From Chrysemys picta bellii (taxonomy: Eukaryota; Chordata; Testudines; Emydidae), in contig NC_088799.1 of NCBI RefSeq assembly GCF_011386835.1, forward strand, positions 76,217,302 to 76,281,301: a DNA stretch of 64,000 bases, in the 5' to 3' direction. Positions 9,921 through 21,744 of the stretch are shown here, one piece after another. Both the position numbers and the translations under genes were made by a program. The first letter of the stretch is position 1. Every line of letters begins with the position of its first letter. The notes beneath the pieces were generated by a model. That model saw only the letters and a program-made list of their open reading frames with translations, made no database searches and was not told where the DNA came from.

Positions 9921-11160
9921 TAAGAAAGGCCATACTGGGTCAGACCAAAGGTCCATCCAGCCCAGTATCCTGTCTACTGACAGTGACCAATGCCAGGTGC
10001 CCCAGAGGGAGTGAACCTAACAGGATATCTCCATTTAAAAAAAAAATTACCTATCTCCTAGAACTGGAAGGGACCTTGAAAGGTCATCAAGTCCAGCCCC
10101 CTGCCTTCACTAGCAGGACCAAGTACTGATTTTGCCCCAGATCCCTAAGTGGCCCCCTCAAGGATTGAATTCACAACCTTGGGTTTAGCAGCCCAATGTT
10201 CAAACCACTGAGCTATCCCTCCACTCAAGTGATCACTCTCCTGCCATCCATCTCCACTCTCTGACAAACAGAGGCTAGGGACACCATTCCTTACCCATCC
10301 TGGCTAATAGCCATTAATGGACTTAACCTCCATGAATTTATCTAGTTCTCTTTTAAACCCTGTTATAGTCCTAGCCTTCATAACCTCCTCAGGCAAGGAG
10401 TTCCACGGGTTGACTGTGCGCTGTGTGAAGAAGAACTTCCTTTTATTTGTTTTAAACCTGCTGCCCATTAATTTCATTTGGTGGCCCCTAGTTCTTATAT
10501 TATGGGAACAAGTAAGTAACTTTTCCTTATTCACCTTCTCCACACCACTCATGATTTTATATACCTCTATTATATCCTCCCTTAGTCTTCTCTTTTCCAA
10601 ACTGAAAAGTCCTACCCTCTTTAATCTCTCCTCATATGGGACCCGTTCCAAACCCCTAGCCATTTTAGTTGCCTTTCTCTGAACCTTTTCTAATGCCAGT
10701 ATATCTTTTTTGAGATGAAGAGACCACATCTGTATGCAGTATTCAAGATGTGGGCATACCATTGATTTATATAAGGGCAATAAGATAGTCTCCGTCTTAT
10801 TCACTATCCTTTTTTTTTAATGATTCCTAACTTCCTCTTTGCTTTTTTGACTGCCACTGCACACTGCATGGACGTCTTCAGAGAACTATCCACAATGACT
10901 CCAAGGTCTCTTTCCTGATTAGTTGTAGCTAAATTAATCCCCATCATATTGTATGTATAGTTGGGGTTATTTTTTCTAATGTACATTACTTTACTTTACA
11001 TTTATCCACATTAAATTTCATTTGCCATTTTGTTGCCCAATCACTTAGTTTTGTGAGATCGTTTTGAAGTTCTTCACAGTCTGCTTTGGTCTTAACTATC
11101 TTGAGCAGTTTAGTATCATCTGCAAACTTTGCCACCTCACTGTTTACCCTTCTCAGTCTC
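9921..11160 (-). mobile_element. CR1 LINE, 3' half
   Basis: The 3' end is at the left with AAGGCCATACTGGGTCAGACCAAAGG. Minus-strand frames contain AKFADDTKLLKIV (11100-11135), then QERDLGVIVDSSLKTS, then [10 protein letters not shown] and [19 protein letters not shown] (10304-10804). This is the RT catalytic box through the C-terminal domain of CR1. Frames are broken at about 10805 and 10986. It is a different CR1 subfamily from the 3703-4975 and 24862-25935 copies. It carries a SINE at 10035-10222. Confidence 0.88.
10035..10222 (-). mobile_element. tRNA-derived turtle SINE (Cry-type)
   Basis: On the minus strand the element opens GGAGGGATAGCTCAGTGG, an RNA polymerase III A box. It continues with a B-box-like AATTCAATCC, then GGGATCTGGGGCAAAATC, and ends in a CR1-like tail GGACTTGATGACC...TTCCAGTTCTA. 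This is the layout of the cryptodiran tRNA-Lys SINE with a LINE-derived tail. It interrupts the CR1 copy around it. Confidence 0.8.
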
Positions 11161-11492
11161 ATTGAAAACAGTTGGAGGTAGCAGCCAGCTTTATTAAGGT
11201 CAGCCTCACTTCCGCATGCAGATAGAATGTAGGGAAACGGTGGCCATCTTGCTGGCTTCAGCCCCATTGACAGTAATAGGGGATGGTGGTTCTTTTGAAT
11301 AAGGGAATATTTGTGAGTTAGCAGCCTTTCAGAAAACACGTTAAAAATGCCCCCAAAATTGCTGGAGTTATGGTAAAATCATGCGAGTTGACAATACTGG
11401 GGTTAGCAGGCATGCTTGTTTAATCAAAATACTTTTACCTTATGTTGACTTGAATTTACAAACTAAAGGTTAAGGCTGGATTATGACTCCCT

Positions 11493-12960
11493 TTATAGAA
11501 TCATAGAAATGTAGGGCTGGAAGGGAACCTCGATAGGCCACCTAGTCCAGTTTCCTGCACTGAGGCAGAATTAAGTATTATCTAGAACATTTCTGACAGA
11601 TATTTGTCTAACCTGTTCTTAAAAACCTCTAACGATGGATATTCCACAACCTCCTTAGGTAACTTGTTCCAGTGTTTAACTACCTTTACAGTTGGAAGTT
11701 GTCAAGGTTGGTTGAATTCTAATCCTGTCCTCCAAAGTGCTTGCAACCCCTCCGAGCTTGGTGTCATTCACAAATTTTATAAGCATACTCTCCACTTCAT
11801 TATCAAAGTCATTAATGAAAATATTCAATAGTACCAGACCCAGGACTGACCCCTATGGAATCCCATTAGATACATCCTCCCAGTTTGACAGAGAACTGTT
11901 GATTTCTACTTTTTGAGCATGGTCTTTCAGCCAGTTGTGGACCCACTTTATAGTAATTTCATTGAAAGCACATTTTCCTAATTTGCTTCTGAGAATGTCA
12001 TATAGGACTGTCTCAAAAGCCTTATTAAAATAAAGATATATAAGTCTACAGCTTTGCCGCATCCACTAAGCCAGTAAACCTGTCAAAGAAGGAAATTAGG
12101 TTGGTTTGGTGTGATTTGTTCTCAATAAATCCATGCTGTCTATTCCTTATAACCCTATTATCCTCTAGATACTTATAAATTGATTGTTTAATAATTTGTG
12201 CCAGTATCTTTCCAAATATCGAAGTTAGGCTGACCATTCTATAATTCGCTGGGTCCTTTTTGTTCCCCATTCTAAAGATAGGTACTATGTTTGCCCTTCT
12301 CTTGTCCTCTGGGACTTCACCTGTCCTCCATGAATTCTCAAAGATAATTGCTAACCATTCCAAGATTGCTTCAGTTAGTTCTTTAAGTACCCTAGAATGA
12401 ATTTCATCAGGCTCTGCTGACTTGAGTACATCACATTTATCTAAATACTTTTAACCTGTTCTTTCCATATTTTGGCTTGCATTCTTTTCTGCTTGTTAAT
12501 ATTAATTGTATTGAATGTCTGATCACTATTAATCTTTTTAGTGAAGACTGAAGCAAAATTAGCATTAAATACTTTAGCCTTCTAGCTTTCCTTCCCCGCT
12601 AAGTAGAGGACCTATACTTTCCTTCACCCTTCTCTGGCTTCAAAGGTATTTAAAGAACTTCTTATCACTGCCTTTTATGGTCCTTGCTAGGTGTAACTCA
12701 TTTTGTGTCTTAGCCTTTCTGATGTTTTCCCACATTTGTGCTTTTGTTCCTACATGCTTGTGATTTTGTACTCCTTCTTAGCAATTTGTCTATTTCAAAG
12801 ATCTCTGGATGGAGCCATATTCCCCTTGTACTACTCTTCCTATCTTCCCTTGGCATCAGGATAGTTTGCAGCTGTCTTTAATAATGTCTCCTTAAGAAAT
12901 GGCCAGCTCTCCTGAACTCCTCTATCTGCTAGATTTTTCCACGGGACCTTATCTACCAGT
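11493..12960 (-). mobile_element. CR1 LINE with RT N-terminal half
   Basis: The 3' end is at the left (AGAATCATAGAAATGTAGG). Minus-strand frames contain NISS-type late blocks, GIPQGSVLG and YLYFNKAFETVLYD (the first RT catalytic aspartate is replaced by N in FNKAF). Then come DPANYRMVSLTSIFGKILAQ and EVPEDKRRANIVPIF at 12046-12363. Upstream, to about 12960, KKFFKYL and KESIGPLLS match the CR1 segment between endonuclease and RT. There is an internal deletion near 11700, since the FADD box is missing. Several stops make it non-functional. Confidence 0.82.
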
Positions 12961-15040
12961 GCACAGCCTATGAATATTTCCATTTATTTCAATGGGAGCA
13001 GGATTAGTTCTTTAATTCTTGGTCTGTGTTGAGGGTAAAAGTTGGGAAACTGAGTCACAAATCTATCCAATTTAGATTCAATTTTCACCTTAATTTATAC
13101 TATTTCAGACAATTATTGTCACTTATAGTGTCTGGACATATATTTGTATCATACAAATAATAAAAGGCAAACAAGACAGATTTGGTAAAAGGGCCAAGTT
13201 ACCACATTCCAGGCCACCAGAAAGTCTTTCCACTTTCCATGATAGTAGTTGCTTTCTGATCCCCTGGTCCACTTTAACTAGATCTCCTGCTCTGGTCCTT
13301 CAGTTCCAAACTTCAGTCTCTGATCCGGTGTTTCTATGGGACACAAAATGATGGCTGCTTGCCATAGGGCTTTCTTGCTTTTAGCTTAGAATCAAAGATA
13401 ATAAGATAAACATTGTGAAAGTAAAGTAAGTTAAAAATCATCAAAGAATTTAACTTTTTAGTAGGGAGGTCTGGGGTGGAATTTAGATGTTTAGTGGATT
13501 TTTTAAAAGCTAATTCATTTTACACATGCTTTCCTTTTTAATTGGGATTTGACACTCTGTTAAGATTTCTAACGTGTGTAGTGGTTAAAGAAGATAAAAA
13601 TTGTTAGGATGGAGAAAAAATGGAGACAAGAAATTATCTGTCAGGAGTTCCTGTTCCCTCTAGAGCTTCAGGCCACACCTACAGAAAGATCTGTCCTCTC
13701 ATTACCTCCCTCTTCTTTTCAGGGAGAGGGGGAGCTCTTGGTGAGCAGAAGGAAGTATGGCTATAGAGAAAGCGTCATTGGCGTAAGATTTCTACCCAGA
13801 ATTCTTTTAGTGACACTATGGGAGTCACCATATCAGTACACAAACTCAGAATTGGTTGGGAAGTAGAACTGAGGTAAGAGAGTGCCTTAAACATGGGGCA
13901 AGGACTTTGCTCAGATTTTCCATATACTATTAGTTCTTCTCTACTGAAGATCCTGTGCCTTTAGGAGGGCACTTCGGTGAGTCTGCAGAGGACAGACATA
14001 GAAATCAGTGAACCTGGGTGAGGCTCCTCCTACATACAACTGAAATCTTGATAGCTGAGTTAGTGATGGAATTTCAGAACAGGACCAGACAGCACTTCTC
14101 AAGGGCCTGGAGAGTAGCTTGCTGCTGTACATCTCTGGTACTACATACCTGCTGACACCAAAGGTGAGTGGGGCTTACTGGGAGATGGGGGGGAAATGAT
14201 GTGCTGGATGGACATTGAACTGGTGGTTGGGGAAGTGAGTGAACAAACTACTGCCAAAGTTACTGGGGCAGGGGTTTCATTGATCCTTTATATAAATATA
14301 TTGTTGCTGTATTCCCTTCCCCCTCCCTTACAAAGCTTTCATTGCTTCATAAGCAGATTCTATATTTGCCACTGGGGCAGCATTGCCTAGTAAGGATGCC
14401 AAGGAAGGTATTATTGATCCCATAGATTCTGTGTGGGTGTCTGTTAGTTTTAAGAGGGATCCCTAGCTATTTGAACCCAGCCTTTGTTATTACCAGTAAT
14501 ACATGGCAGAATGGTTACATAGCAGAGCAAACAAGGAACAAATATCCTCTTCTCCAGTCAAATGTTTCTGCTTCTCCAAAAACGAATGGCGAAGATGAGA
14601 GTCCAAGGAAAGTATCTAGACTGAGAACAACTTCTTCCTGTGCTTTCACCTAAGAGTCCTTTTCCCCATGAGTTCTCATTCAATGAGGAAATGGGAGCTC
14701 GAGCCAGAGAAAAGGAGAGGAGAGGAGAGCACTCCCTCCGCTTTGAGCAGAAGGGAGAGCTTTGTTCCCAGATGCTCTCCTCACCCCCCTTACTTTAAAT
14801 TGCAACCTTGTCAAGTACAAAGTAGGTATTAATCTACTAGGAACTGACCTGGAGCTGAATTTCATACAGTTATATAATTATCAGTCTTACCAGAGTTAGA
14901 GGCCAGTTACATGGAGATTTATGAAGCTTGCATCACTGCTAGCCCCCAGGGCAGCTAAGCATGTGCACACTTATTTTGAATAGCAGATGGTTGCCAAACT
15001 AGGTTAACATAATAAATCTGCAGAAAGGATTCACTCACAC
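12961..15040. other. No recognisable feature
   Basis: Mixed-composition sequence. An 85-codon plus frame at 13609-13866 opens with ATG but shows no recognisable domain, no splice-bounded structure that I can defend, and no repeat family. I see nothing else firm. Confidence 0.45.
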
Positions 15041-15315
15041 ACTCTAGTTTACCTGTTGGCCTACACATGGGGGTAGGGCTCTTGCTTATGGTACCGGAAG
15101 TCCCAGGATCAAAGTGCTGGTGGCAGTGAAAGTGGGAGTTATTAAAGTGCAGACTGGATCTCTTTCTAAAAGATATGCTATAACCAAACAGAAGTTATTG
15201 GTTTGATGATGGAATTACTGTGTGAGGGTCTATTGCCTGTGTTATACAGGAGGTCAGACTAGATAATCATAATGGCTCCTTCTGGCCTTAAAATCTGTGA
15301 ATCTACGAATTTTAA
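15041..15315 (+). mobile_element. SINE with CR1-like tail
   Basis: The right part has GGAGGTCAGACTAGATAATC, CTTCTGGCCTTAAAATC and TGTGAATCTACGAAT, a CR1-type 3' tail with decayed octamers. The left part (GGTAGGGCTCTTG, then AAGTCCCAGGATCAAAG) looks like a decayed tRNA-type head with a weak B box. It is either an old SINE of the turtle type or just a CR1 tail. Confidence 0.6.
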
Positions 15316-17728
15316 AATACTGAGTGACCATTTCTGTAGAAAAAAGTTTACGACATTGTTATAAAACATGGTAAACAGGAACAGCAGTTCCTGTTTATCA
15401 TCAATTGCAGTATTCATTTTTGAACATAACTGCCATTTACCTTTGCCGTAAATGAATGGAAAGTATTAATCCCTTTGGTTTTGCACAAGATCAGTACATT
15501 TACTACACAAGAATCAATTAACCTAGACCCAGGACATTAAGCATTTGCAATCAGTAAATTGTCTGTCTGTCACTGGATTTGATTAACCAATCAGATTACT
15601 TCAGAAAAGGCAATTGCAATTATTAACTAGTGACAACATTAATAATGTTCCTAACTATTAATGGGAAACTCCCTAGTTACTCCCAAGTAATCAAACCCTC
15701 AGTCATTTTCTTTCCTAAATAATGAGCAAGGAGTTTGTTAGTCTGAAAATAGTATTATTCGGAAAGATGTTAATGGCTGCCAGAAGACATTACTTTGATC
15801 TGTAGGCAATCATAGGCCTTGTTAAAGATGATGGGGGTGGTAGCCACACTTCATTCATGATAAATGGAAAAAGCAATTATTCTCTTATGGAATTAGATAG
15901 CTGAAACAATAGAAGCCACTGCCCAGGGCACTGGGCCACATGGGAGGGCCTGAGCAAGAACTAACTCAGGGAGAATAAGAAGGGTTTCTTTGAGGACCAG
16001 TTGCAAATGCAGGGGCTTGGGCATTGGTTGGTGGCAGCCTTGTCTGTCTGTATGGGTGTCAGGGGCAGAAAGTAACCAGAATGCCAGCAGACAGTGAGAG
16101 ATGCAGTCGTGAGCATGGCCCTGAGAGGGAGCATGGACAGAGCTCCTTGGGGCACAGGACTGGCTGGAAAGGCAGGTTTGGGAACAGTAAGAAAAGAAAC
16201 TGCTTGCTGTCTGTTCCAACTCTGTTCAGGAAAACAGGACTTTGAGTACAGTCTTTGTAAATAAACAGGATTCCACTAGAGATACGTGACTCATCAAATT
16301 TTCCTCCTAATAGAAACAACCCAGCATGGCCCCCAATATTGGCTATAGCATTTGGGCCATGTGACAACATTAGGGACTGATTTTGACACTAATGGGTAAG
16401 CCTACTTTGAGGGCAGGAAACAAGCGGGCAGCAGTCTCTGAACTCAGGAGAGCACAAGGGCACAATCTGGCCCTTGATTTAAAGAAGGGTTCTTTTGCAG
16501 AAGTATAAAGAGAAAATGACATTCAGTTCTTTCACCCTTTTCTGTGTCAGTCAGTTGCAAACCTTGTTAAAGTAACTTCAAAACCATATTACAGTGGTGG
16601 CTTCAAAATTAAACAGCTATTTTGCCTTGCAAAGACTTTTGATGGAATTGTTTAGATGGCAATAAGCGTCAGCTGGCAAGTGAAGTCTGAGATTTGCGTG
16701 TAAGGTGCACAAAGAGTCCTAACTATGCCATCTACACTGCTTCTCTGCCTTCTCAGACCAAACCTCTGTGTCTCATGTCTCCAAGTAGCTGTTCACAGCA
16801 GTATTTATAGTCTCTCTCAAAGCATCTCTGAGATGGCCTCCTGCTTTGTTCTGGCTTCTCCTCCAATCATTGCTACCACGGGGTCTTTGTGGTGTCTCAG
16901 TTAAGTGTCCAAAGATGTTTGCCTCCACTTTATACTCAAACATTAGTCACATCTAGTCAGGCCAAAAATGAGCTGTTGGGTGAGTAGGCATTTGCTTAGC
17001 GACTGGCAGCTTTCCAAGGCTATCAGCATGGCTTGTTCCCTGCTTTGCATGAGCTCTGGCCTACAAAGTTCTCCCAGCAGGTTACTAAAGTGGAGATTTT
17101 TGTTGTTTCAGTGGAGTGTTCAGAAATGTAGACACGCAGATTCAGTAGTCACTTGACAAGATGTGGCAGTAAACACCTTTTTACCAACCTGAAGATTATC
17201 TCACAGGCTCCTTGTACCTGCTAATCTGGTCTTGCTCTAGTCATGTATCTCAACCTTGTGTCATGCTCACTCCTGGAACTCTTCACTGTGTTAATATTTC
17301 TATAAGTGGCTACCAACTGAATCTTCTGGTTTAAATGCAGAATTAGAACTTTTCTTAACAGGTTACGGTAACCTGGGAACCACTTGCATCACTGCTGAGA
17401 AAGACAGTGGTAAAATTGAGTGTTTGGAGTTTTCCCTCTGCCTTTCTGCCAGAATTTATCAGCTCTAAATCCAAACAGGCTATGAAGATGACTACATGCT
17501 TTCCTGTTTGCTCTCTTACCCAAGCACCTCTGTTTTGTTTCACTGCTGAGCAGCTATTCCCCTCATCCAAATTCTTCAACCGTAGCTTGCTGCTTTAGTT
17601 TCACATCATTCTACTCACTCTCGTCTCTTAGAGGTAGTGATAGTTTTGTTCTCATTTTTCTAAAACAGGTAATGTTAATTATGTCTTCTCTTTTCAAAAC
17701 TCACCCAGGTAACCACAAGCCTTTACAC
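15316..17728. other. No recognisable feature
   Basis: No domain-bearing frame or repeat end was found. Short overlapping frames on both strands at 15893-16370 and 16968-17156 look like chance. Confidence 0.45.
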
Positions 17729-17930
17729 CGGGGTAGTCAATAGGCAGACCGAGGGCCAAATCTGGACCACAGACACTTTTGAATGGACCACAAAATATTT
17801 TATTTACTTATTATTAATTATTATTATTTATTTATTATTATGGTGTGAAATATGTTTCTCTGGAGTCTGGACCTTGACTATACCTTGACCAAGAAATTTG
17901 GACTTGACAAAAAATAATTGACTAGCCCTG
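17729..17930. mobile_element. hAT-like MITE (CAGGGCTAGTCAAT family)
   Basis: The 202-bp insert has ends CGGGGTAGTCAAT and ATTGACTAGCCCTG and perfect 8-bp duplications CTTTACAC (17721-17728, 17931-17938). The interior holds an AT-rich TTATTA tract. Confidence 0.92.
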
Positions 17931-17938
17931 CTTTACAC

Positions 17939-20356
17939 GGTAACAACATTATCTACATCAGCTGAAAGTAGATATGAACTAGTGGCCAAGAGCTGAGACT
18001 GTTTCTTTTACAGAGTCCTCTTAATCTCTCTCCCCTTGCTTCCTGTCCCTCTGGCATAATTACATAGCACATGACTAGAGCCCCAAAATATAATCTCCTC
18101 TTCAGAGGTCTGTTTTATAGAATCAGTTGTCCTCAGGCTTCCACAGCCCTCAAACTAGGGCCTGCATATAGACCTTCCAGCCTTATGTCAGGCATCATCA
18201 TAGTTCTCCAGAGTGCAGAAGTAGTCCTTTCATTTCCTGTGTCAGGTTCACAACACTCTTTTTAGGCTTCAGCTGCCCAACGATCCTCCACAGTCATCCC
18301 ACTAAGGACTGGGATTAGTCATGTCACTCCTTTTGGCTTCAGGGGTCTGCAATAGTTCCAGGCAGTCCTTGGCACACTTACCAGTTTCTGACCATAGCCA
18401 GACACAGGCTACTTTCCCAGGTCCTTGCCAGGAGAGACCTAACAACACATCTGTTTCCTGTCAGGTCTCCACATGGATGCTCCCTGCTTTTCCCTAGGTC
18501 TACCTTCAGACTGAGCAACAGCCATCTTTTTTTATTTCTAGCCTCTTCTCCTAGCAGATATTGCTCTCTGCCTAGTCGCATGCTTGGACATTCTTCCTAG
18601 TGACTACAAGTACTAGAACGATGACCTTATCAAGAAGACAAGGCCCTGTAACAGGGGGTGCTAGTCAGACCTGGCCTTGCACTTACAGCCCTGTTCCGTG
18701 TCCATCACCAATTCCTTGAGCCACTTATTCCCACTCTTTTTTATTTTTAATATTCTCTATTAGTTTCCCAGCAGAATCCACATTTTTGGAACACAAAGAC
18801 TTTATCTGAAAGGGGTGGGGAGAGGTAGGTAGTCTCCTGGTGTTTTATTTAGTTTAGAGTGCAGTAGCAGCAGCAGTCACTTTCAGCTAAAAAGCCTTTC
18901 TTCGCAGGGTTAGCACTGTGACCAGGTGCTTCAATAAAGGGGAAACAAAGAAGAGTGTAGTTAAGAAACTGATATTCATTTCCTGTTCTCAATTACACAA
19001 CATGGGGGAAGGTAACAAAGGCTATCATGTGTCTGCTGCGTGGCAGGGCTATTTACTGACTCCGGTGACTACTGTTCAGAGGCACCATTCCCAACCTGCT
19101 CTCAAATACAGTTCAGACACCATGTAGAGTCCAAGCTCACTCCTACATAGGGGTTGGTTTGATTAGCACAGAAATTAAAAATAAGGTCACACAAAATTTA
19201 ACTCAATCCTTCTCCCTGGGCTTGGCTGAGACAAAGGTGCCTCCTACTTGACTGCTCACTCCATTGTTATTTTAGATCCCCTCTCACTAAAGAACTACTG
19301 CCACATTCTTTATTATATCTTGGTAGGGTAATGAGCTACCTAGCTCAGTGAGTCAGCAGAACCCACTTAACGCTCCCAAGCAGGATTAATAGCTGCTTGT
19401 TACAAGTACTCTCTTTCTCTCCTGTGTCATATGGATCAAGTTTGAGTAAAAAAACTTAGCAACATATTTCAATCCACCACATGCCTTTTCTACTTTGATG
19501 CCTCATTCAAGTTCCCCAAAGGTTAGCCTGAGAGCCATTAATATTTTTTATCATGTAAGATATTCATTTAAAAATTTCTTACATTTTGGATGAAAGGAAA
19601 TGACCACACAATCCTTTCTTTTTTTCTTTCAAGTCAGTTGAAAATGTTGGAAAAATTATTTGAAATGACAATAATTTAATCTATCCATAAAAAGTGTTAA
19701 CATTAATCACTGCCAGCTATTATCTCTAAATTCATTCTCCATTGTATTTCTAGACTCAGGCGTTTAGAATTACAATTTTTATGATACTGTTTTGTTTAAG
19801 TACTGGCTTCAGTCCTTTCTGATGAGTTGCCAAGTTTTCCTAATTTATGTATCATATTATGTGTCTTCTAATTAAAGTTACGGTAGCACTTGTAATACAC
19901 TACAATTTCAGGGTTTGTATTGTCTACTTCCAATAGTATCATAGTGAAACTTAAACTGTATTTGAGATGAAAAATATTAGTCTTTCTCCCCTTTTATATA
20001 AAAATCTTTATAATCTGTTTTAAAAGAGTAATTTGTTTCCAGTTTCGCTACTTTTTTGCCAGGCTATACATAAAAATGGGAGTGGACAGAGTTGTACAAA
20101 ACTAAATTAGGGAGATGGTCTTTCTGGTTCGTCTGTTTATTTAATATATTGGAAATTTTGAAATATGCTAATTTAATGCAAATTAATAAACTAATTTGTG
20201 ATACATCTTTTGATGCACTTCCCCAGTGGGATACATATCTCATTATAATTATAATGTACATTTTAGAATGAAAATATAAATAGTTTTGAAATTAAGAAAA
20301 ACAGCATGTGAACTTTTATAAATAGAGATCCAACAGACAGGCAGTGTAGCACGCAC
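17939..20356. other. No recognisable feature
   Basis: No gene, repeat end or RNA gene that I can support. Part is strongly AT-rich (19440-20300). Confidence 0.45.
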
Positions 20357-20359
20357 TAA

Positions 20360-20661
20360 GAGTACATCTATGATCCCAGCTCACCTACACATACTTGCAC
20401 TAGCTGTCATTGAGCTTGTGCTAGTATAAATAGTAGTTTAACCACAGCAGAATAAGCAGCGACAACAACAGCATAGCTTAGCCATGCTGAGTACAACCTG
20501 CCTTGAAACTGATGGGTACGTACTCGCCATGCTGCCAGTGCCACTGCCCATGCTATTGTGGCTATGCTACTATTTATTCTTGAGCTAGCTCAGTGAGATC
20601 TAACACAAGTATATGTACACAAGCTGGGAATCACATCCCAGCTCACAGTGTAGATGTAGCC
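20360..20661. mobile_element. Harbinger-type MITE
   Basis: The 302-bp element has ends GAGTACATCTATGATCCCAGCT and AGCTCACAGTGTAGATGTAGCC, imperfect inverted repeats that share the WCATCTA/TAGATGT core. 3-bp duplications TAA (20357-20359, 20662-20664) fit PIF/Harbinger insertion. A second inverted pair, GCTAGTATAAATAGTAG and GCTACTATTTATTC, lies inside. Non-coding. Confidence 0.75.
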
Positions 20662-20825
20662 TAAATGCTGTTTAATGATATGCACAGCAATAGAATCTAC
20701 CACTTGGCAGCTAGCTTCTTAGACTAGAGGACATAGGGCCTGCTCCTGCTCTTATTGAAGTCAAAACTCCCTTTTATTTCACTGGGGGAGGGAGGATCAA
20801 ATCCTACAGAGGTAAATGCAGAGAG

Positions 20826-20828
<3 letters not shown>

Positions 20829-20890
<62 letters not shown>
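20829..20890 (+). repeat. (TG)31 microsatellite
   Basis: An uninterrupted TG dinucleotide run of about 62 bp. The run reads as a poly-Cys-Val frame, which is not a gene. Confidence 0.97.
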
Positions 20891-20891
<1 letters not shown>

Positions 20892-20897
<6 letters not shown>

Positions 20898-21740
20898 TAT
20901 AAAAGGCAGTTGTTATATAGCCATACAGTATTCATATAGCGCACAATCCTGAAAAGTACGGAGTGCTTCTAAGTAGTGGAGACAGGATTGAGGTCTTGTG
21001 CTGTGAACTGCAGCAACAGCATTAAGTTTTCCTGCACTTTTTCTGGTGTGCACAGTTAAAAGACATTTGGCCCACAGACATTAAACCTGAAGGGTCAGTC
21101 TTACGAATGGTAGCACATGGATATGTACACTGTCTCCTTGCAACAGTTAGGCCCCTTCATCCCAGGGGCAGTCATCAAGAGGGAGAGCAAGTAGTGGTGC
21201 CTCCATTACTGCTGCTCTTTCTTGAAGTTTTCTTTCTGTCTGGGCAGATTTAATTTGTAGCTGGGGGTCCGACAAGTAGAGGCTGCTGAGGAGTGCTCTA
21301 AGGGCCTGACACAATGACCACTGAAATCAGTGGGAGTCTTTCCTTTCACTTTGGTAGTCACTTGATCAGAACTTAACTCAGCACTTCCAAGATGTTCTTG
21401 TAATGAGCATCTTCCTAGTGGTAGCCACCCATTATTTGGATGGCACTGGCCCCTGGCCACCCCACCCCAGGAAAAAGAGATGTTTTGACAATTTTGTTCC
21501 TCCACAACTTTCTCATCTGTCACACTTTCCGCCTCAAGGACCTGCTACCAGGATTGATGTCTGTTTAATATGGTGTAAAGTCTATGTGAATTTGGCAGTT
21601 CAGCTTACTTCTCTCAGTACTGAAAGTTAACTGGAGCAAACTTAGCTTACACTAATTTGCTTCTAAACTTTTAAACAAACCTTGAGGGGAAAACTATTGG
21701 GTACAGTTATTATAAGTCTAATAAAAATCTTCTGCTTCAG
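20892..21740. other. No recognisable gene; weak hairpin-repeat fragment
   Basis: 21295-21350 (GGGCCTGACACAATGACCACTGAAATCAGTGGGAG, quoted in parts) resembles half of the hairpin repeat seen at 7365-7440. The rest shows nothing I recognise. Confidence 0.35.
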
Positions 21741-21744
21741 TTTA

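Larger units (their letters stand above)
9057..11399. mobile_element. Non-autonomous DNA transposon interrupted by CR1
   Basis: The left end TAGTGTTGCCAACCTCACAAGATC and the inverse of the right end CAGTATTGTCAACTCGCATGAT form imperfect terminal inverted repeats of the AGTRTTGYCAAC type. The own body is about 9057-9920 and 11160-11399. No transposase frame is visible. A target duplication could not be found, so the superfamily (hAT is likely from the end sequence) is uncertain. Confidence 0.55.

Noticed and set aside
13609..13866. 85-codon frame as a possible host exon
   Set aside because: No recognisable domain, no convincing flanking splice sites and no neighbouring exon.
20755..20952. Poly(Cys-Val) protein frame
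   Set aside because: It is the (TG)31 microsatellite.
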